From Akkermansia sp. (GTDB lineage: Bacteria > Verrucomicrobiota > Verrucomicrobiia > Verrucomicrobiales > Akkermansiaceae), in assembly GCA_017398355.1 (NCBI GenBank), contig JAFQGD010000056.1:1-56305 (forward strand): a DNA stretch of 56,305 nt, read 5' to 3'. The position numbers and the translations under genes are program-made. The notes below the pieces were generated by a model. That model ran no database searches, had not been told where the DNA came from, and saw only the letters and a list, made by a program, of their open reading frames with translations. Shown in pieces: positions 28,095 to 35,989 of this stretch (position 1 is its first letter; each line of letters opens with the position of its first letter).

Positions 28095-28967
28095 TTATTC
28101 CTGAACGACTGTTTGAGTAACCGCGCCAATGGCATCGCAGCTAAATTCAACAACATCTCCGGGTTTGAGATAGCCGGGTGGCGTCATGCCCATGCCCACA
28201 CCCCCCGGGGTGCCGGTGGATACAACATCTCCGGCGTTGAGGGTGATGAATTGAGATACATAGGCCACCAAGGCTGCTACCGGCATGATGAGTTCTTCCG
28301 TAGAGGCACTTTGTCGCATCTCTCCATTGACTTTGAGTTGCAGGTGCAAATGGTCAGGATCATGAATTTCATCTTTTGTGACAAAAACAGGCCCAAAGGG
28401 AGCGAACGTGTCGTAGCTCTTTCCTTTCGTCCATTGTCCACCACGTTCTAATTGGTAAGAGCGCTCAGAGTAATCGCACATGAGGGTATAGCCCAAGATG
28501 GCTCGGCGGGCCTCTGCCTCCGTAGCTCTGTGCAGGGTGTCCCCTATGATGACGGCCAGCTCCACTTCGTAATCCAGCTTGCTCGCACCTTCCGGGTTGA
28601 AGACAAAGCTCAAATCAGAGCTAATAGCCGATGTCGCCTTGAGAAAAATAGAAGGCTCGGTTATTTGGGCTTCCCCACTGAATTCGCGGGCGTGGTCGGC
28701 ATAGCATTTCCCAAGGCAAACAATGGTGTTGGGTTGAACGTGAAGAGCACTGGATACAACAAGCCCTTTCATATCAACCGCTACGCCATCAGGTGCACCT
28801 TTGGAAATCCACGTTTCTATTTCCTTTCGTAATTTTTTACCGTCCGGAAGCATGGCAGCCCAGAGCTGTTCGTCCTGTGCCGTCACGTCGATAAACTCTT
28901 TGCGCTTGGGAACCCACAAGCCGATGACGCTCTCGCCATCTTCATCCACATAGTATTGCAGTCTCAT
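28095..28967 (-). CDS. Fumarylacetoacetate hydrolase family protein
   Basis: A 290-residue protein with an N-terminal accessory region (about 1-75) and a C-terminal FAH catalytic domain. The metal ligands are seen in 'DYEVELAVIIG' (ExE, about residues 155-165) and in 'LMCDYSERSYQ' (Asp), with the catalytic His in 'CYADHAREF'. 'VSTGTPGGVGMGMTPPGYLKPGD' is the C-terminal family signature, quoted here only for its Gly-rich turn. Relatives are acylpyruvases, oxaloacetate decarboxylases and HHDD isomerases; the substrate is unknown. It follows the poly-Q lipoprotein gene by 21 bases and may share its transcript. Confidence 0.85.
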   Translation of the reverse strand: MRLQYYVDEDGESVIGLWVPKRKEFIDVTAQDEQLWAAMLPDGKKLRKEIETWISKGAPDGVAVDMKGLVVSSALHVQPNTIVCLGKCYADHAREFSGEAQITEPSIFLKATSAISSDLSFVFNPEGASKLDYEVELAVIIGDTLHRATEAEARRAILGYTLMCDYSERSYQLERGGQWTKGKSYDTFAPFGPVFVTKDEIHDPDHLHLQLKVNGEMRQSASTEELIMPVAALVAYVSQFITLNAGDVVSTGTPGGVGMGMTPPGYLKPGDVVEFSCDAIGAVTQTVVQE

Positions 28968-28988
28968 GGTGTTTGCGTCCGTGTTGTA

Positions 28989-29660
28989 TTAATCCCATTG
29001 GCTAATATCATCGGGGATATCGTTGAGGTAAGCCGGAGCTGCCTGTGCAGGAGCAGATGCCGGGGCGGTGGTAGGGGCTGGATGCGTTTCAATAACAGTA
29101 TCTTGGCTTTCGTCTTCCTCAGCGCTGCGGAGAACGGGGGCCGGAAAATCCTCGTTACTCATATTGGAGATAGGTGCTGTTCGGGGAGGCTCCGGCTCAG
29201 GGTAGGGAGAATCCACCACAGTTGTGGCATCTACCTCTTTCGTTTCATTCTGCTCTTCTTGTTCCGGGGCGCTTTCTTCGTTCCTAGCTATACTGCGGTA
29301 TCGGAAGACTCGGTCTCCTTTTACCACCGTGCCGGAGCGAATATCGGCTGCGATAATGTTGTTGCGCGTTGGTTGGCCGGTGGAGATGACCAGGTTGCCT
29401 ATGCGGTCGGTCGAGCCATCTGCCGGGTGAGTGATAAGAGTGTCACCGGGACCCGGCATGGGCCCAATGATGCGCAATAATGCAAATTTTTGCTCAGGGT
29501 ACACCTGATGAACGGCCCCCAAGTGAAGCGGGGGCGGCGTTTTAGCTACAGTTTCTTCCTGTGCTGTTTCTTGATTTTGCTGTTGCTGCTGTTGTTGTTG
29601 CTGACAAGATACGGCCAACAGCAGGGGGATAACGGTACACAAAATGACCCTTTTGCTCAT
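28989..29660 (-). CDS. Poly-glutamine lipoprotein of unknown function
   Basis: A 223-residue predicted lipoprotein: signal peptide with lipobox 'LAVSC' and lipidation Cys at about residue 19. The Cys is followed at once by nine glutamines. A compact domain at about residues 45-125 includes 'FALLRIIGPMPGPGDTLIT' and 'SGTVVKGDRVFRYR', the latter resembling beta-strand motifs of cell-envelope proteins with a small barrel. The last 90 residues are Pro/Glu/Ala-rich and probably disordered. The ATG at 29660 is set by a promoter ending 6 bases upstream. It is divergent from tatA, with the two promoters side by side in 96 bases. Confidence 0.65.
   Translation of the reverse strand: MSKRVILCTVIPLLLAVSCQQQQQQQQQNQETAQEETVAKTPPPLHLGAVHQVYPEQKFALLRIIGPMPGPGDTLITHPADGSTDRIGNLVISTGQPTRNNIIAADIRSGTVVKGDRVFRYRSIARNEESAPEQEEQNETKEVDATTVVDSPYPEPEPPRTAPISNMSNEDFPAPVLRSAEEDESQDTVIETHPAPTTAPASAPAQAAPAYLNDIPDDISQWD
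29577..29603 (-). repeat. CAR trinucleotide tract (poly-Q)
   Basis: Nine consecutive CAA/CAG codons directly after the lipidation cysteine codon. The mixed codons make slippage less likely than in a pure tract. Length change would stay in frame and alter only the tether between lipid and domain. Confidence 0.8.
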
Positions 29661-29666
29661 GCCGTT

Positions 29667-29695
29667 AGAGTACACAAAAAATCGTATTGCGTCAA
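29667..29695 (-). promoter_or_regulatory. Promoter of the poly-Q lipoprotein
   Basis: TTGACG (29695-29690), a 17-base spacer and TACTCT (29672-29667), then 6 bases to the ATG at 29660. A leaderless start is predicted. Confidence 0.55.
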
Positions 29696-29721
29696 GTAGA
29701 ACTCAAGTCGTGCATTTTTGC

Positions 29722-29750
29722 TTGCATCCCGCTTGCCTGCGGGATAATAT
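29722..29750 (+). promoter_or_regulatory. Promoter of tatA
   Basis: TTGCAT (29722-29727), a 17-base spacer and TAATAT (29745-29750), then 6 bases to the ATG at 29757. A leaderless start is predicted. Confidence 0.6.
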
Positions 29751-29756
29751 AGCCAC

Positions 29757-29978
29757 ATGCACGTTATTGCTCAGCTTGGTTCCCCCTCTCAGTGGTTAAT
29801 TCTGATTGCCATCTGCTTGGTCATCTTCGGCGCAAAGCGTTTGCCGGATATTGCCAGAAGCTTGGGCAAAAGCTTGGCTGCTTTCAAAAAAGCTAAGCGT
29901 GACTTTGAGCAAGAGCTTCTTCAAGCAGACAAGGAGGAGGCAGATAAAAAGTCTGATGCCGCTTCCGAAGATAAGTAA
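29757..29978 (+). CDS. tatA: Twin-arginine translocase subunit TatA/E
   Basis: A 73-residue pore-forming subunit of the Tat export system. One N-terminal transmembrane helix ('[13 protein letters not shown]', about 13-25) is followed by the 'FGAKRLPD' hinge and an amphipathic helix ('[19 protein letters not shown]'), then an acidic, disordered tail. Length is normal. The ATG lies 6 bases after a -10 box, so no ribosome-binding site is expected. tatB and tatC are not in the window; in species without TatB this type of protein does both jobs. Confidence 0.92.
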   Translation: MHVIAQLGSPSQWLILIAICLVIFGAKRLPDIARSLGKSLAAFKKAKRDFEQELLQADKEEADKKSDAASEDK

Positions 29979-30016
29979 CCCCTCATCTTGAGGAAAATCG
30001 CAGAAGTTGATGCTGC

Positions 30017-30457
30017 TCACTTCTCCCCCAAACAGGGGCCGGATTCCTTGTCACTTTTGCACACATCTTCCAGCGTGAAAGAGCTCAGATAGTTGCGAAC
30101 AGCTTCATCCAACCCTTGCCATATGGGTAGGGTGGCGCATTGTTCCTGCATGGGACATGCCGGTGAATCTGCATCCAAACATTGCACCGGAGCTAAATTT
30201 CCTTCTGCTGCGGCGATAATATCGTACACGATGTATTCTGATGGTGCTTTTTGCAAACGATATCCGCCGGCTTTGCCACGTGTGCTTTTAACCATTCCGG
30301 CGCGCAGTAGCATGGCCATGATGTTTTCGGTATACTTGATGGGTATCTGCTGGCGTTTAGCTATATCCCTAAGGGCTACCGGCAAATCCTCCCCTATCCG
30401 CGCTAAATCTATCATCATGCGCAGGGCATAGCGTCCTTTTGTAGATACTCTCATCAT
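30017..30457 (-). CDS. Rrf2-family, probably iron-sulfur, regulator
   Basis: A 146-residue winged-helix regulator related to IscR and NsrR. 'MRVSTKGRYALRMMIDLA' at the start is typical of the family. Three cysteines in 'CLDADSPACPMQEQC' (C-x7-C-x5-C, about residues 94-108) fit the Fe-S cluster site of Rrf2 proteins, and two more Cys lie near the C-terminus. The start could be either of two adjacent ATGs (30457 or 30454). The promoter upstream contains a dyad between its boxes, which fits autorepression. No Fe-S assembly genes adjoin it, so iron-sulfur, NO or redox sensing cannot be told apart. Confidence 0.85.
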   Translation of the reverse strand: MMRVSTKGRYALRMMIDLARIGEDLPVALRDIAKRQQIPIKYTENIMAMLLRAGMVKSTRGKAGGYRLQKAPSEYIVYDIIAAAEGNLAPVQCLDADSPACPMQEQCATLPIWQGLDEAVRNYLSSFTLEDVCKSDKESGPCLGEK

Positions 30458-30475
30458 AGGCGTGTTACGATAGTC

Positions 30476-30505
30476 AGACTACACCAAATCTGTAGGATTT
30501 GTCAA
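30476..30505 (-). promoter_or_regulatory. Rrf2 promoter with dyad in the spacer
   Basis: TTGACA (30505-30500), an 18-base spacer and TAGTCT (30481-30476). The spacer holds an inverted repeat, AAATC-5-GATTT (30486-30500), which is well placed for a repressor and may be the autoregulatory site of the Rrf2 protein. Confidence 0.55.
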
Positions 30506-30514
30506 GCTTTCATG

Positions 30515-30549
30515 TAAAAAATCGCCTTCTTTAGAAGAAAGAAGGCGAT
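30515..30549 (-). terminator. Rho-independent terminator of dnaA
   Basis: An 11-bp perfect stem (ATCGCCTTCTT with AAGAAGGCGAT), a short loop and TTTTTT on the minus strand. It lies 36 bases after the dnaA stop and just before the Rrf2 promoter. Confidence 0.9.
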
Positions 30550-30585
30550 GAATTACTAGAAACACAGGTATGAAAAAACTATTGA

Positions 30586-31989
30586 TCAGATAACATCGGC
30601 GGTCATTCGGTTAATAATTGCACGCAAATCCGGGTCTTTTCCCATCTTTTGCTCAATGGTTTTAGTAGCATGGATGACGGTGCCGTGATCCCTGCCGCCA
30701 AAGGCTGCTCCGATATCTTGCAACGGGAGCTGGGTATAGCGGCGAGCCAAGTACATAGCGATTTGACGCGGATGCGCAATATCTGCCGTTCTGCGGCGGC
30801 CATTAAGGTCTGCCTGCCGGATATTGAATTCCTCAGCCACGCGGCGTTGGATTTCATCGACGGTGATGGAGGTGCCTTTTTCGCTGTTGAGAAGGTCTCT
30901 GAGCAGCTTTTTGGCATCATTCACAGAGGGTTGGCGGTTGGAGAATGAAACAAAGGTTGCAATACGCACGAGCGCCCCTTCCAAGCTGCGAACAGAGCGG
31001 GTGATGTTGCGTGCAAGGAATTCCAACAGATCGGTGCTGGCAACATTGCATTTCCACTGGCGAATCTTGTGGCGCAAAATGGCCATGCGCGTTTCATAAC
31101 TGGGGGGCAGGAGTTCTACGGACAGCCCTTGTTCGAAGCGAGATTGCAAACGCTTATCCAGCATCGTAATTTCGCTGGCAGGGCAGTCAGAGGAGAGAAT
31201 AATCTGCTTGCCACTGGCAAAAAGAGCGTTGAACGTGTGGAAAAACTCTTCCTGTGTCTTGCCTTTGGAGGCCAAAAACTGCACATCATCAATCAACAGG
31301 ACATCGGCCTTACGATATTTGCGGCGGAAGTTGTTGAGCGCTTCACCTTTGCGAGAGATGGATTCAATGTAGTTGTTGGTGAAATCCTCACTAGTGACAT
31401 AAATGACTTGGGCATTTTCTCTCTGCTCACGTATGGCATTGCCAATGGCATGTAACAGGTGGGTCTTACCCAGCCCGGAATCGCCATAAATGAAAAGAGG
31501 ATTGTAGAATCCGTTTTCCGTTGCGGCAGCGGCCTTGGCTGCTGCATAGGCAAATTCGCTGTTGGCACCTTCGATAAAGTTTTCAAAGGTAAAATCGCTG
31601 TTGAGTCCGCTATTATTGAGCAGCTTCTTATTGATTACTTTCTTGCTGCGTTCCTTGCGTTGATTCGTTACAACCTTATCGGCCTTTGCTCTGAGTTGCG
31701 TTTCCTCTACCTGTTCGTCGGCTTCTTCACCCGCGGCGATGAGTTCAATCTCCCTCGCTGCATCCAATACACGTGCCGCAGAACTTTTCATGTATACAAG
31801 GTAGTTCATTTCCACCCACGCAATAGGAAGATCCACCGGGTATTCAAACACCAGCTTTGTTCCCGTATCCTGTTTCAGAGTAAGTTTCGAGATGTAAGCT
31901 TCGAACCCGTACGCTCCCACGCCACCCTGACGCCCCATGTCAGCCATGATGGAGGCCCAGAGTTTGCTGTTCTTTTCCTTTTGGTTCAT
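30586..31989 (-). CDS. dnaA: Chromosomal replication initiator DnaA
   Basis: A 467-residue AAA+ initiator. Domain I is at about residues 1-85; a short charged linker follows (about 90-130). Domain III has Walker A 'GDSGLGKTHLLHAIG' (about 170-184), Walker B 'VLLIDDVQFL' and the sensor/arginine-finger region 'LDKRLQSRFEQGLS'. Domain IV ends with the DNA-binding signature 'GGRDHGTVIHATKTIEQ' (about 431-447). It is not next to dnaN, recF or gyrB, and no cluster of DnaA boxes is seen beside it, so this is not clearly the origin. It has a terminator 36 bases downstream and a long 5' leader region. Confidence 0.96.
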   Translation of the reverse strand: MNQKEKNSKLWASIMADMGRQGGVGAYGFEAYISKLTLKQDTGTKLVFEYPVDLPIAWVEMNYLVYMKSSAARVLDAAREIELIAAGEEADEQVEETQLRAKADKVVTNQRKERSKKVINKKLLNNSGLNSDFTFENFIEGANSEFAYAAAKAAAATENGFYNPLFIYGDSGLGKTHLLHAIGNAIREQRENAQVIYVTSEDFTNNYIESISRKGEALNNFRRKYRKADVLLIDDVQFLASKGKTQEEFFHTFNALFASGKQIILSSDCPASEITMLDKRLQSRFEQGLSVELLPPSYETRMAILRHKIRQWKCNVASTDLLEFLARNITRSVRSLEGALVRIATFVSFSNRQPSVNDAKKLLRDLLNSEKGTSITVDEIQRRVAEEFNIRQADLNGRRRTADIAHPRQIAMYLARRYTQLPLQDIGAAFGGRDHGTVIHATKTIEQKMGKDPDLRAIINRMTADVI

Positions 31990-32388
31990 TGCTTCTTTCT
32001 CGTGTCAGTTTTTCTTTGTTTGCTCGCTTTTTCCCTCCCTCCTTTTTTTCGTCCGGGGCAGGGAACCGCTGCGTTGCGGGGGCAAATATGCCACGACACC
32101 CCCGCTTATAAAAGGAATTTTTTTTTCCATACATGTGGTGTACCCCTCTTCTTTTCGTGTTCCATGGGCGTTCCACGTCTTTATTTTTTTTGTGTCTGCG
32201 CTTTAATTATAGTTAAGGATTCTTGATAATTATTTTAGATGCTCAGGTTTTCTTAAATACCGCTGTGGAACATTTGTTATATAGTCGCAAACGATTAAAC
32301 ATAAGCAAGCTAACTAATTTTAAGTATTGGCAAAATAAAGTCATAGAACACGGAGAGGGGAGGGGGTAGCACCTTGAAATTTGAGCAC
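31990..32388 (-). other. Long AT-rich region upstream of dnaA
   Basis: About 400 bases without a gene, between the ends of thiL and the start of dnaA. On the minus strand a perfect TATAAT (32211-32206) is the best -10 and would give a leader of about 215 bases. The leader would contain a 7-bp GC-only stem (GCGGGGG with CCCCCGC, 32076-32105) and a purine-rich stretch before the ATG. One poor DnaA-box match (TGTGGAACA, 32264-32272, two mismatches) is present, which is not enough to call an origin. Confidence 0.4.
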
Positions 32389-33267
32389 TTATGCGCAGAA
32401 GTGCTGCCAGCCTTCGGGGAGGCTCGTTCCACGGCCGGAGACAAGATGACCTATGGGGGTGATGCCAAACTGCGCAAAAGTAGCTGCATCACAAAAGGAT
32501 GGAGAGACGGCGAGCAACAGTTCGTAGTCTTCGCCATCAGAAATGGCTTGTTGCACACTGCAACCTTGGTGACACGGGATGCGGGAGAGGTCTATTTCAA
32601 AGCTGCAACGGCAGGCTTTTGCCAAGCGTGGTAGATCTGTTCCCAGTCCATCTGAGAGGTCCATCATGGCTTTTACCTCTATGGGGGCATCCATAAGCGC
32701 TCTGGCGAGCTCTAGCCGTGGAGTAAAGGTAAGATGCCGACCGGAAGGAAAAGAGCCGCCTAGAGGCCCGGAGACGCACAAAACATCTCCGGGCTGTCCC
32801 CCGGAACGCAAAATGGCTTTGTTTCGTTCCACTTTTCCGGTGAGCGCCACATTGATGACCATGCCATCATACGGCAAGGATGAGGTTTCTCCCCCGGCAA
32901 TGGAAACACCGAAATGAGAGGCAAGCGAGGAAATGCCCTCATACACCCCCTCCAGCAGCTTAATACTGCGGGTGGGATGCATGAGAATCGTGATGAGGGC
33001 ATGCTCTGGTATCCCCCCCATGGCGGCAATGTCAGAGAGTGCTCTTGCGAGCGCTTTCCTGCCAATGAGCGAGGGGGGGGTATCCGGGGTAAAATGAACC
33101 CCCTCCACGACCACGTCCGTCTTGAGCAATGTGTCCCATTCGTCATTTCGGCTTACCACAGCGCAATCATCCCCCGGGCCAACAAGAAGATCCTTATTAC
33201 CCGGTAGCCCCGGCAACAAGCGATTCAGGATGGCATTCTCACCCAACTGGGAGAGGGATTCACTCAT
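32389..33267 (-). CDS. thiL: Thiamine-monophosphate kinase
   Basis: A 292-residue ATP-dependent kinase that turns thiamine phosphate into thiamine diphosphate. It belongs to the PurM/AIRS fold: 'GPGDDCAVV' (about residues 31-39), 'LKTDVVVEGVHF' (about 49-60), 'IGRKALARALSDIAAMGG' and 'DLSDGLGTDLPRLA' with the Mg-binding Asp residues, plus 'DGEDYELLLAV' near the C-terminus. It is last in the ppiC-aroA-dnaG-CPBP-thiL run and overlaps the CPBP gene by 4 bases. No other thiamine gene is in the window. Confidence 0.92.
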   Translation of the reverse strand: MSESLSQLGENAILNRLLPGLPGNKDLLVGPGDDCAVVSRNDEWDTLLKTDVVVEGVHFTPDTPPSLIGRKALARALSDIAAMGGIPEHALITILMHPTRSIKLLEGVYEGISSLASHFGVSIAGGETSSLPYDGMVINVALTGKVERNKAILRSGGQPGDVLCVSGPLGGSFPSGRHLTFTPRLELARALMDAPIEVKAMMDLSDGLGTDLPRLAKACRCSFEIDLSRIPCHQGCSVQQAISDGEDYELLLAVSPSFCDAATFAQFGITPIGHLVSGRGTSLPEGWQHFCA

Positions 33268-34103
33268 ACAGGCAGGGGAACAAGGAGAACGACAGCGGTA
33301 GAAATAGCATTAAAAATCATATGAATGGTGATGGGAATCCACAATCTGCGGGTTTGCTCATACACAATGCACATGACCCAGCCAAAGACAGCCAAGGGAA
33401 TAAATTGCAGCAGGGCCGTATGAACGGCGGAGAAGAGGAGCCCGCTAGCTACGGTAGCTGCAAATACACCGCTGTAGCGCTTCAAAACATTGTACAGGAA
33501 GCCGCGGAAGCAACATTCTTCACAAATGGGGGCAATGATGACGGCAGAGATAATCAGGCAGATGCGTGTGTGGGTGTCACCGTGGCGCAGTATTTCCAAC
33601 ACATCCTGCATTTGCGGAGCTCCTGTTTTTTCTGCAAGCGCGCGGAATAGGCCGCTCAACTCAAGAATTCCGGTTACCATATAAATGGAAAACAGAGCAC
33701 CTAATATCGTCAATACCGCCTTACCAAAACTGAATTGAGGCTTTTCCCAACGTGGCAATAAAGCATAGCGCAGCAGCATGGGAACGTAGATGAGCAGGTT
33801 GTTCAGCACCATACTTACTCCATATTCAACATTTTCCGGGGATGCTTTTTCTCCCGCAGAGAAAAAATGAGCGTAGCCGCTTTGCCATGCAAAGAAGGCA
33901 AGAAAGGCCATTGTATACAATTGATCCACCCAAATGGGGAAGGAAGAGGAGGAATACAGAGTGACAGGGGGGAGATTGAGTTCCTTGGTTCGTTTGAAGG
34001 GGGAAACGCAGAGACCTGCAACCCATGTGAACACACAGAGGAGGGTGCTCATCAGGAGCAAAGCTAAGTCAATTTCAATGTAAAGAGGAAGCTGTGGGGA
34101 CAT
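33264..34103 (-). CDS. CPBP-family intramembrane glutamic protease
   Basis: A 279-residue protein with about seven transmembrane helices. The Rce1/CPBP motifs are present: 'CEECCFRGFLY' (EExxxR, about residues 194-204), 'SAVHTALLQF' (second His motif) and 'ITIHMIFNA' (third His motif). Such proteins cleave substrates within membranes; bacterial ones act in bacteriocin maturation or immunity and envelope homeostasis. The role here is unknown. It lies 21 bases after dnaG and overlaps thiL (ATGA). The Cys-Cys between EE and FR is unusual but allowed by the motif. Confidence 0.85.
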   Translation of the reverse strand: MSPQLPLYIEIDLALLLMSTLLCVFTWVAGLCVSPFKRTKELNLPPVTLYSSSSFPIWVDQLYTMAFLAFFAWQSGYAHFFSAGEKASPENVEYGVSMVLNNLLIYVPMLLRYALLPRWEKPQFSFGKAVLTILGALFSIYMVTGILELSGLFRALAEKTGAPQMQDVLEILRHGDTHTRICLIISAVIIAPICEECCFRGFLYNVLKRYSGVFAATVASGLLFSAVHTALLQFIPLAVFGWVMCIVYEQTRRLWIPITIHMIFNAISTAVVLLVPLPV

Positions 34104-34124
34104 GATGCTGGTGGATGCGTAAAC

Positions 34125-35969
34125 TTAACTGTTGAGGAGTTGCTGCAGTGCTGTGGTTTCTGCGAGGATTCGGAGTGCTTCCTGTTCGCTCACCTCGTTG
34201 CTGCGTATCTTGGCTCGCAGAATATCAATGCGAGCAGATACGCTATCCCTAGCGGCGCGTGCGCAGGCTTGGTCTGCTACCTCTAACGGGTTGGGAAGCG
34301 AAAGAAGCGAGTTGCTGATATCTTGGAGACTTGCAGCCTGCTCCGGTCTCAGTTTCTGAAGAAAAGCTTGCCATGATGCAGCCTCTCCGGGCACGGGGAG
34401 TTCTTCGAGCAAACGTTGAAGGATGTCACCCCCGGATAGATAGCGAATGGGGTCTTGCAATTCCTCTATGCGGTCAACGAGTATATGCTGAATCTCAGTA
34501 TTGGAGGCCGCCATGCTCAAGAGACCTCGCATGGTGGGATGCAGCCGCACTGCCACCACCGTCGGTGGGGGTGCAGTTTCCCGCTCCTCGTATCCTTGCA
34601 TCTCCTCTTCCCGCCAATCATGGTGCTTTGCGGATGAAATGGCAGAGCTTGGTGCGTTTTTCCTTGCTTTGATGATGTCGTTGACGCTTCCTCTCAAATC
34701 TTCCAGGCCGGTATTGAGACGTGTCGCCAAATCGACTATAGCCACGTCTCGCCGGTTAGAATCTTTGATTTCTGCCGCCAAATCCGCCATACGGACGATA
34801 AGTGCCGCTCGGTTTTCATTGCGTCCTTCTCCATTTTGCAATTCTCTGCTGACGCGGGCTTCCAAATAGGGACGAGCCTCTGCTATGGCTTGCTGCAATG
34901 CTTCGGCGCCATGTGTGTTGATGAGAGAATCCGGGTCCTCCCCGGGTGGCAAAGTGGCCATGTAGACATCTAGCCCCGCTTGAGCCAGTTTCCTGTATGT
35001 TTTCTCACTGGCTTTGATACCCGCGTTGTCGCTATCATAGCACAGAATGGCTTTTTTGGCGTATTTACGTAGGATGAGAGCATGTTCATCTGTAAAAGCG
35101 GTGCCCAAACCGGCTACTGTATTACGGATGTTGGCTTTTTCATGGCAAGCGATGACATCCAGCTGACCTTCGCAGACAATGACTGTCATATCAGCCTTGC
35201 CGATGTGTCCCGTAGCTTTGTGCAGGCCAAAAAGCTGCTCACCTTTGCGGAATGCTACCGTTTCAGCCGTATTCACATACTTACGAGGATCCTGGTCATC
35301 CTGCATCACGCGGCCGGAAAACCCAACAACCTCTCCCCGCACATTGTGAATGGGGAACATGAGCCTATCTCGGAAGACGGGGTAGGTCCCACTGCGCCCA
35401 CTCCCCAGCAGGTAGGCTTCTTTGAGAAGCTTTGTGTCTAGGTTCTTGCTCGCGGCAAGTCTTTGCAAATCGTTGAACTGTGGTGGAGCCCACCCCAATT
35501 GCCAAGATTTTGCCGATTCGATGTTGAATCCTCTTTTTTTGAGGTACTCTCGTACATGCCCGGCAGATTGGTTCCGGCATAACATGCGGTGGAAGTATTC
35601 CGCAGCCAGTTGATTGGCCTCTATAACACGACTACGTAAACGCCGCATGCGTGCCATTTCCGGATTTTCCTCTTCTTCAATCACGGCTATGCCGTTCATG
35701 TCTGCTATGCGTCGCAGAGCTGTGGGGTAATCCAGATTTTCAAACATCATCAGGAATTTGACTGCATCCCCCCCCACGCCACAGCCAAAGCACTTAAATA
35801 TCTGCCGCGCCGGATTGACATGAAAGGACGGTGTCTTCTCATTATGAAAGGGGCAGCATGCTGTCCACCCGTTGCCGGAACGCCTCAGTTGTAAATAGCG
35901 CCCAAGCAACTCCACAATATCAGTGGAGTCCTTAATGCGCGCAATGCATTCTTCTTTGATGCGAGCCAT
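34125..35969 (-). CDS. dnaG: DNA primase
   Basis: A 614-residue primase that makes RNA primers at the replication fork. N-terminal CHC2 zinc finger ('CCPFHNEKTPSFHV' and 'KCFGCGVGGD', residues about 35-70), the RNA polymerase domain, and the Toprim core with 'VIVCEGQLDVIA' (about 259-270) and 'ILCYDSDNAGI' (DxD). The C-terminal helicase-interaction domain begins near residue 470. The ATG at 35969 is preferred to a TTG at 35987 because DnaG proteins begin this close to the zinc finger. It starts 20 bases after the aroA stop. Confidence 0.95.
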   Translation of the reverse strand: MARIKEECIARIKDSTDIVELLGRYLQLRRSGNGWTACCPFHNEKTPSFHVNPARQIFKCFGCGVGGDAVKFLMMFENLDYPTALRRIADMNGIAVIEEEENPEMARMRRLRSRVIEANQLAAEYFHRMLCRNQSAGHVREYLKKRGFNIESAKSWQLGWAPPQFNDLQRLAASKNLDTKLLKEAYLLGSGRSGTYPVFRDRLMFPIHNVRGEVVGFSGRVMQDDQDPRKYVNTAETVAFRKGEQLFGLHKATGHIGKADMTVIVCEGQLDVIACHEKANIRNTVAGLGTAFTDEHALILRKYAKKAILCYDSDNAGIKASEKTYRKLAQAGLDVYMATLPPGEDPDSLINTHGAEALQQAIAEARPYLEARVSRELQNGEGRNENRAALIVRMADLAAEIKDSNRRDVAIVDLATRLNTGLEDLRGSVNDIIKARKNAPSSAISSAKHHDWREEEMQGYEERETAPPPTVVAVRLHPTMRGLLSMAASNTEIQHILVDRIEELQDPIRYLSGGDILQRLLEELPVPGEAASWQAFLQKLRPEQAASLQDISNSLLSLPNPLEVADQACARAARDSVSARIDILRAKIRSNEVSEQEALRILAETTALQQLLNS

Positions 35970-35989
35970 GGGTGGAGGCAGGGCCAATA

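Noticed and set aside
31990..32388. Chromosome origin beside dnaA
   Set aside because: Only one poor DnaA-box match was found, with no cluster, and dnaN, recF or gyrB do not flank dnaA.
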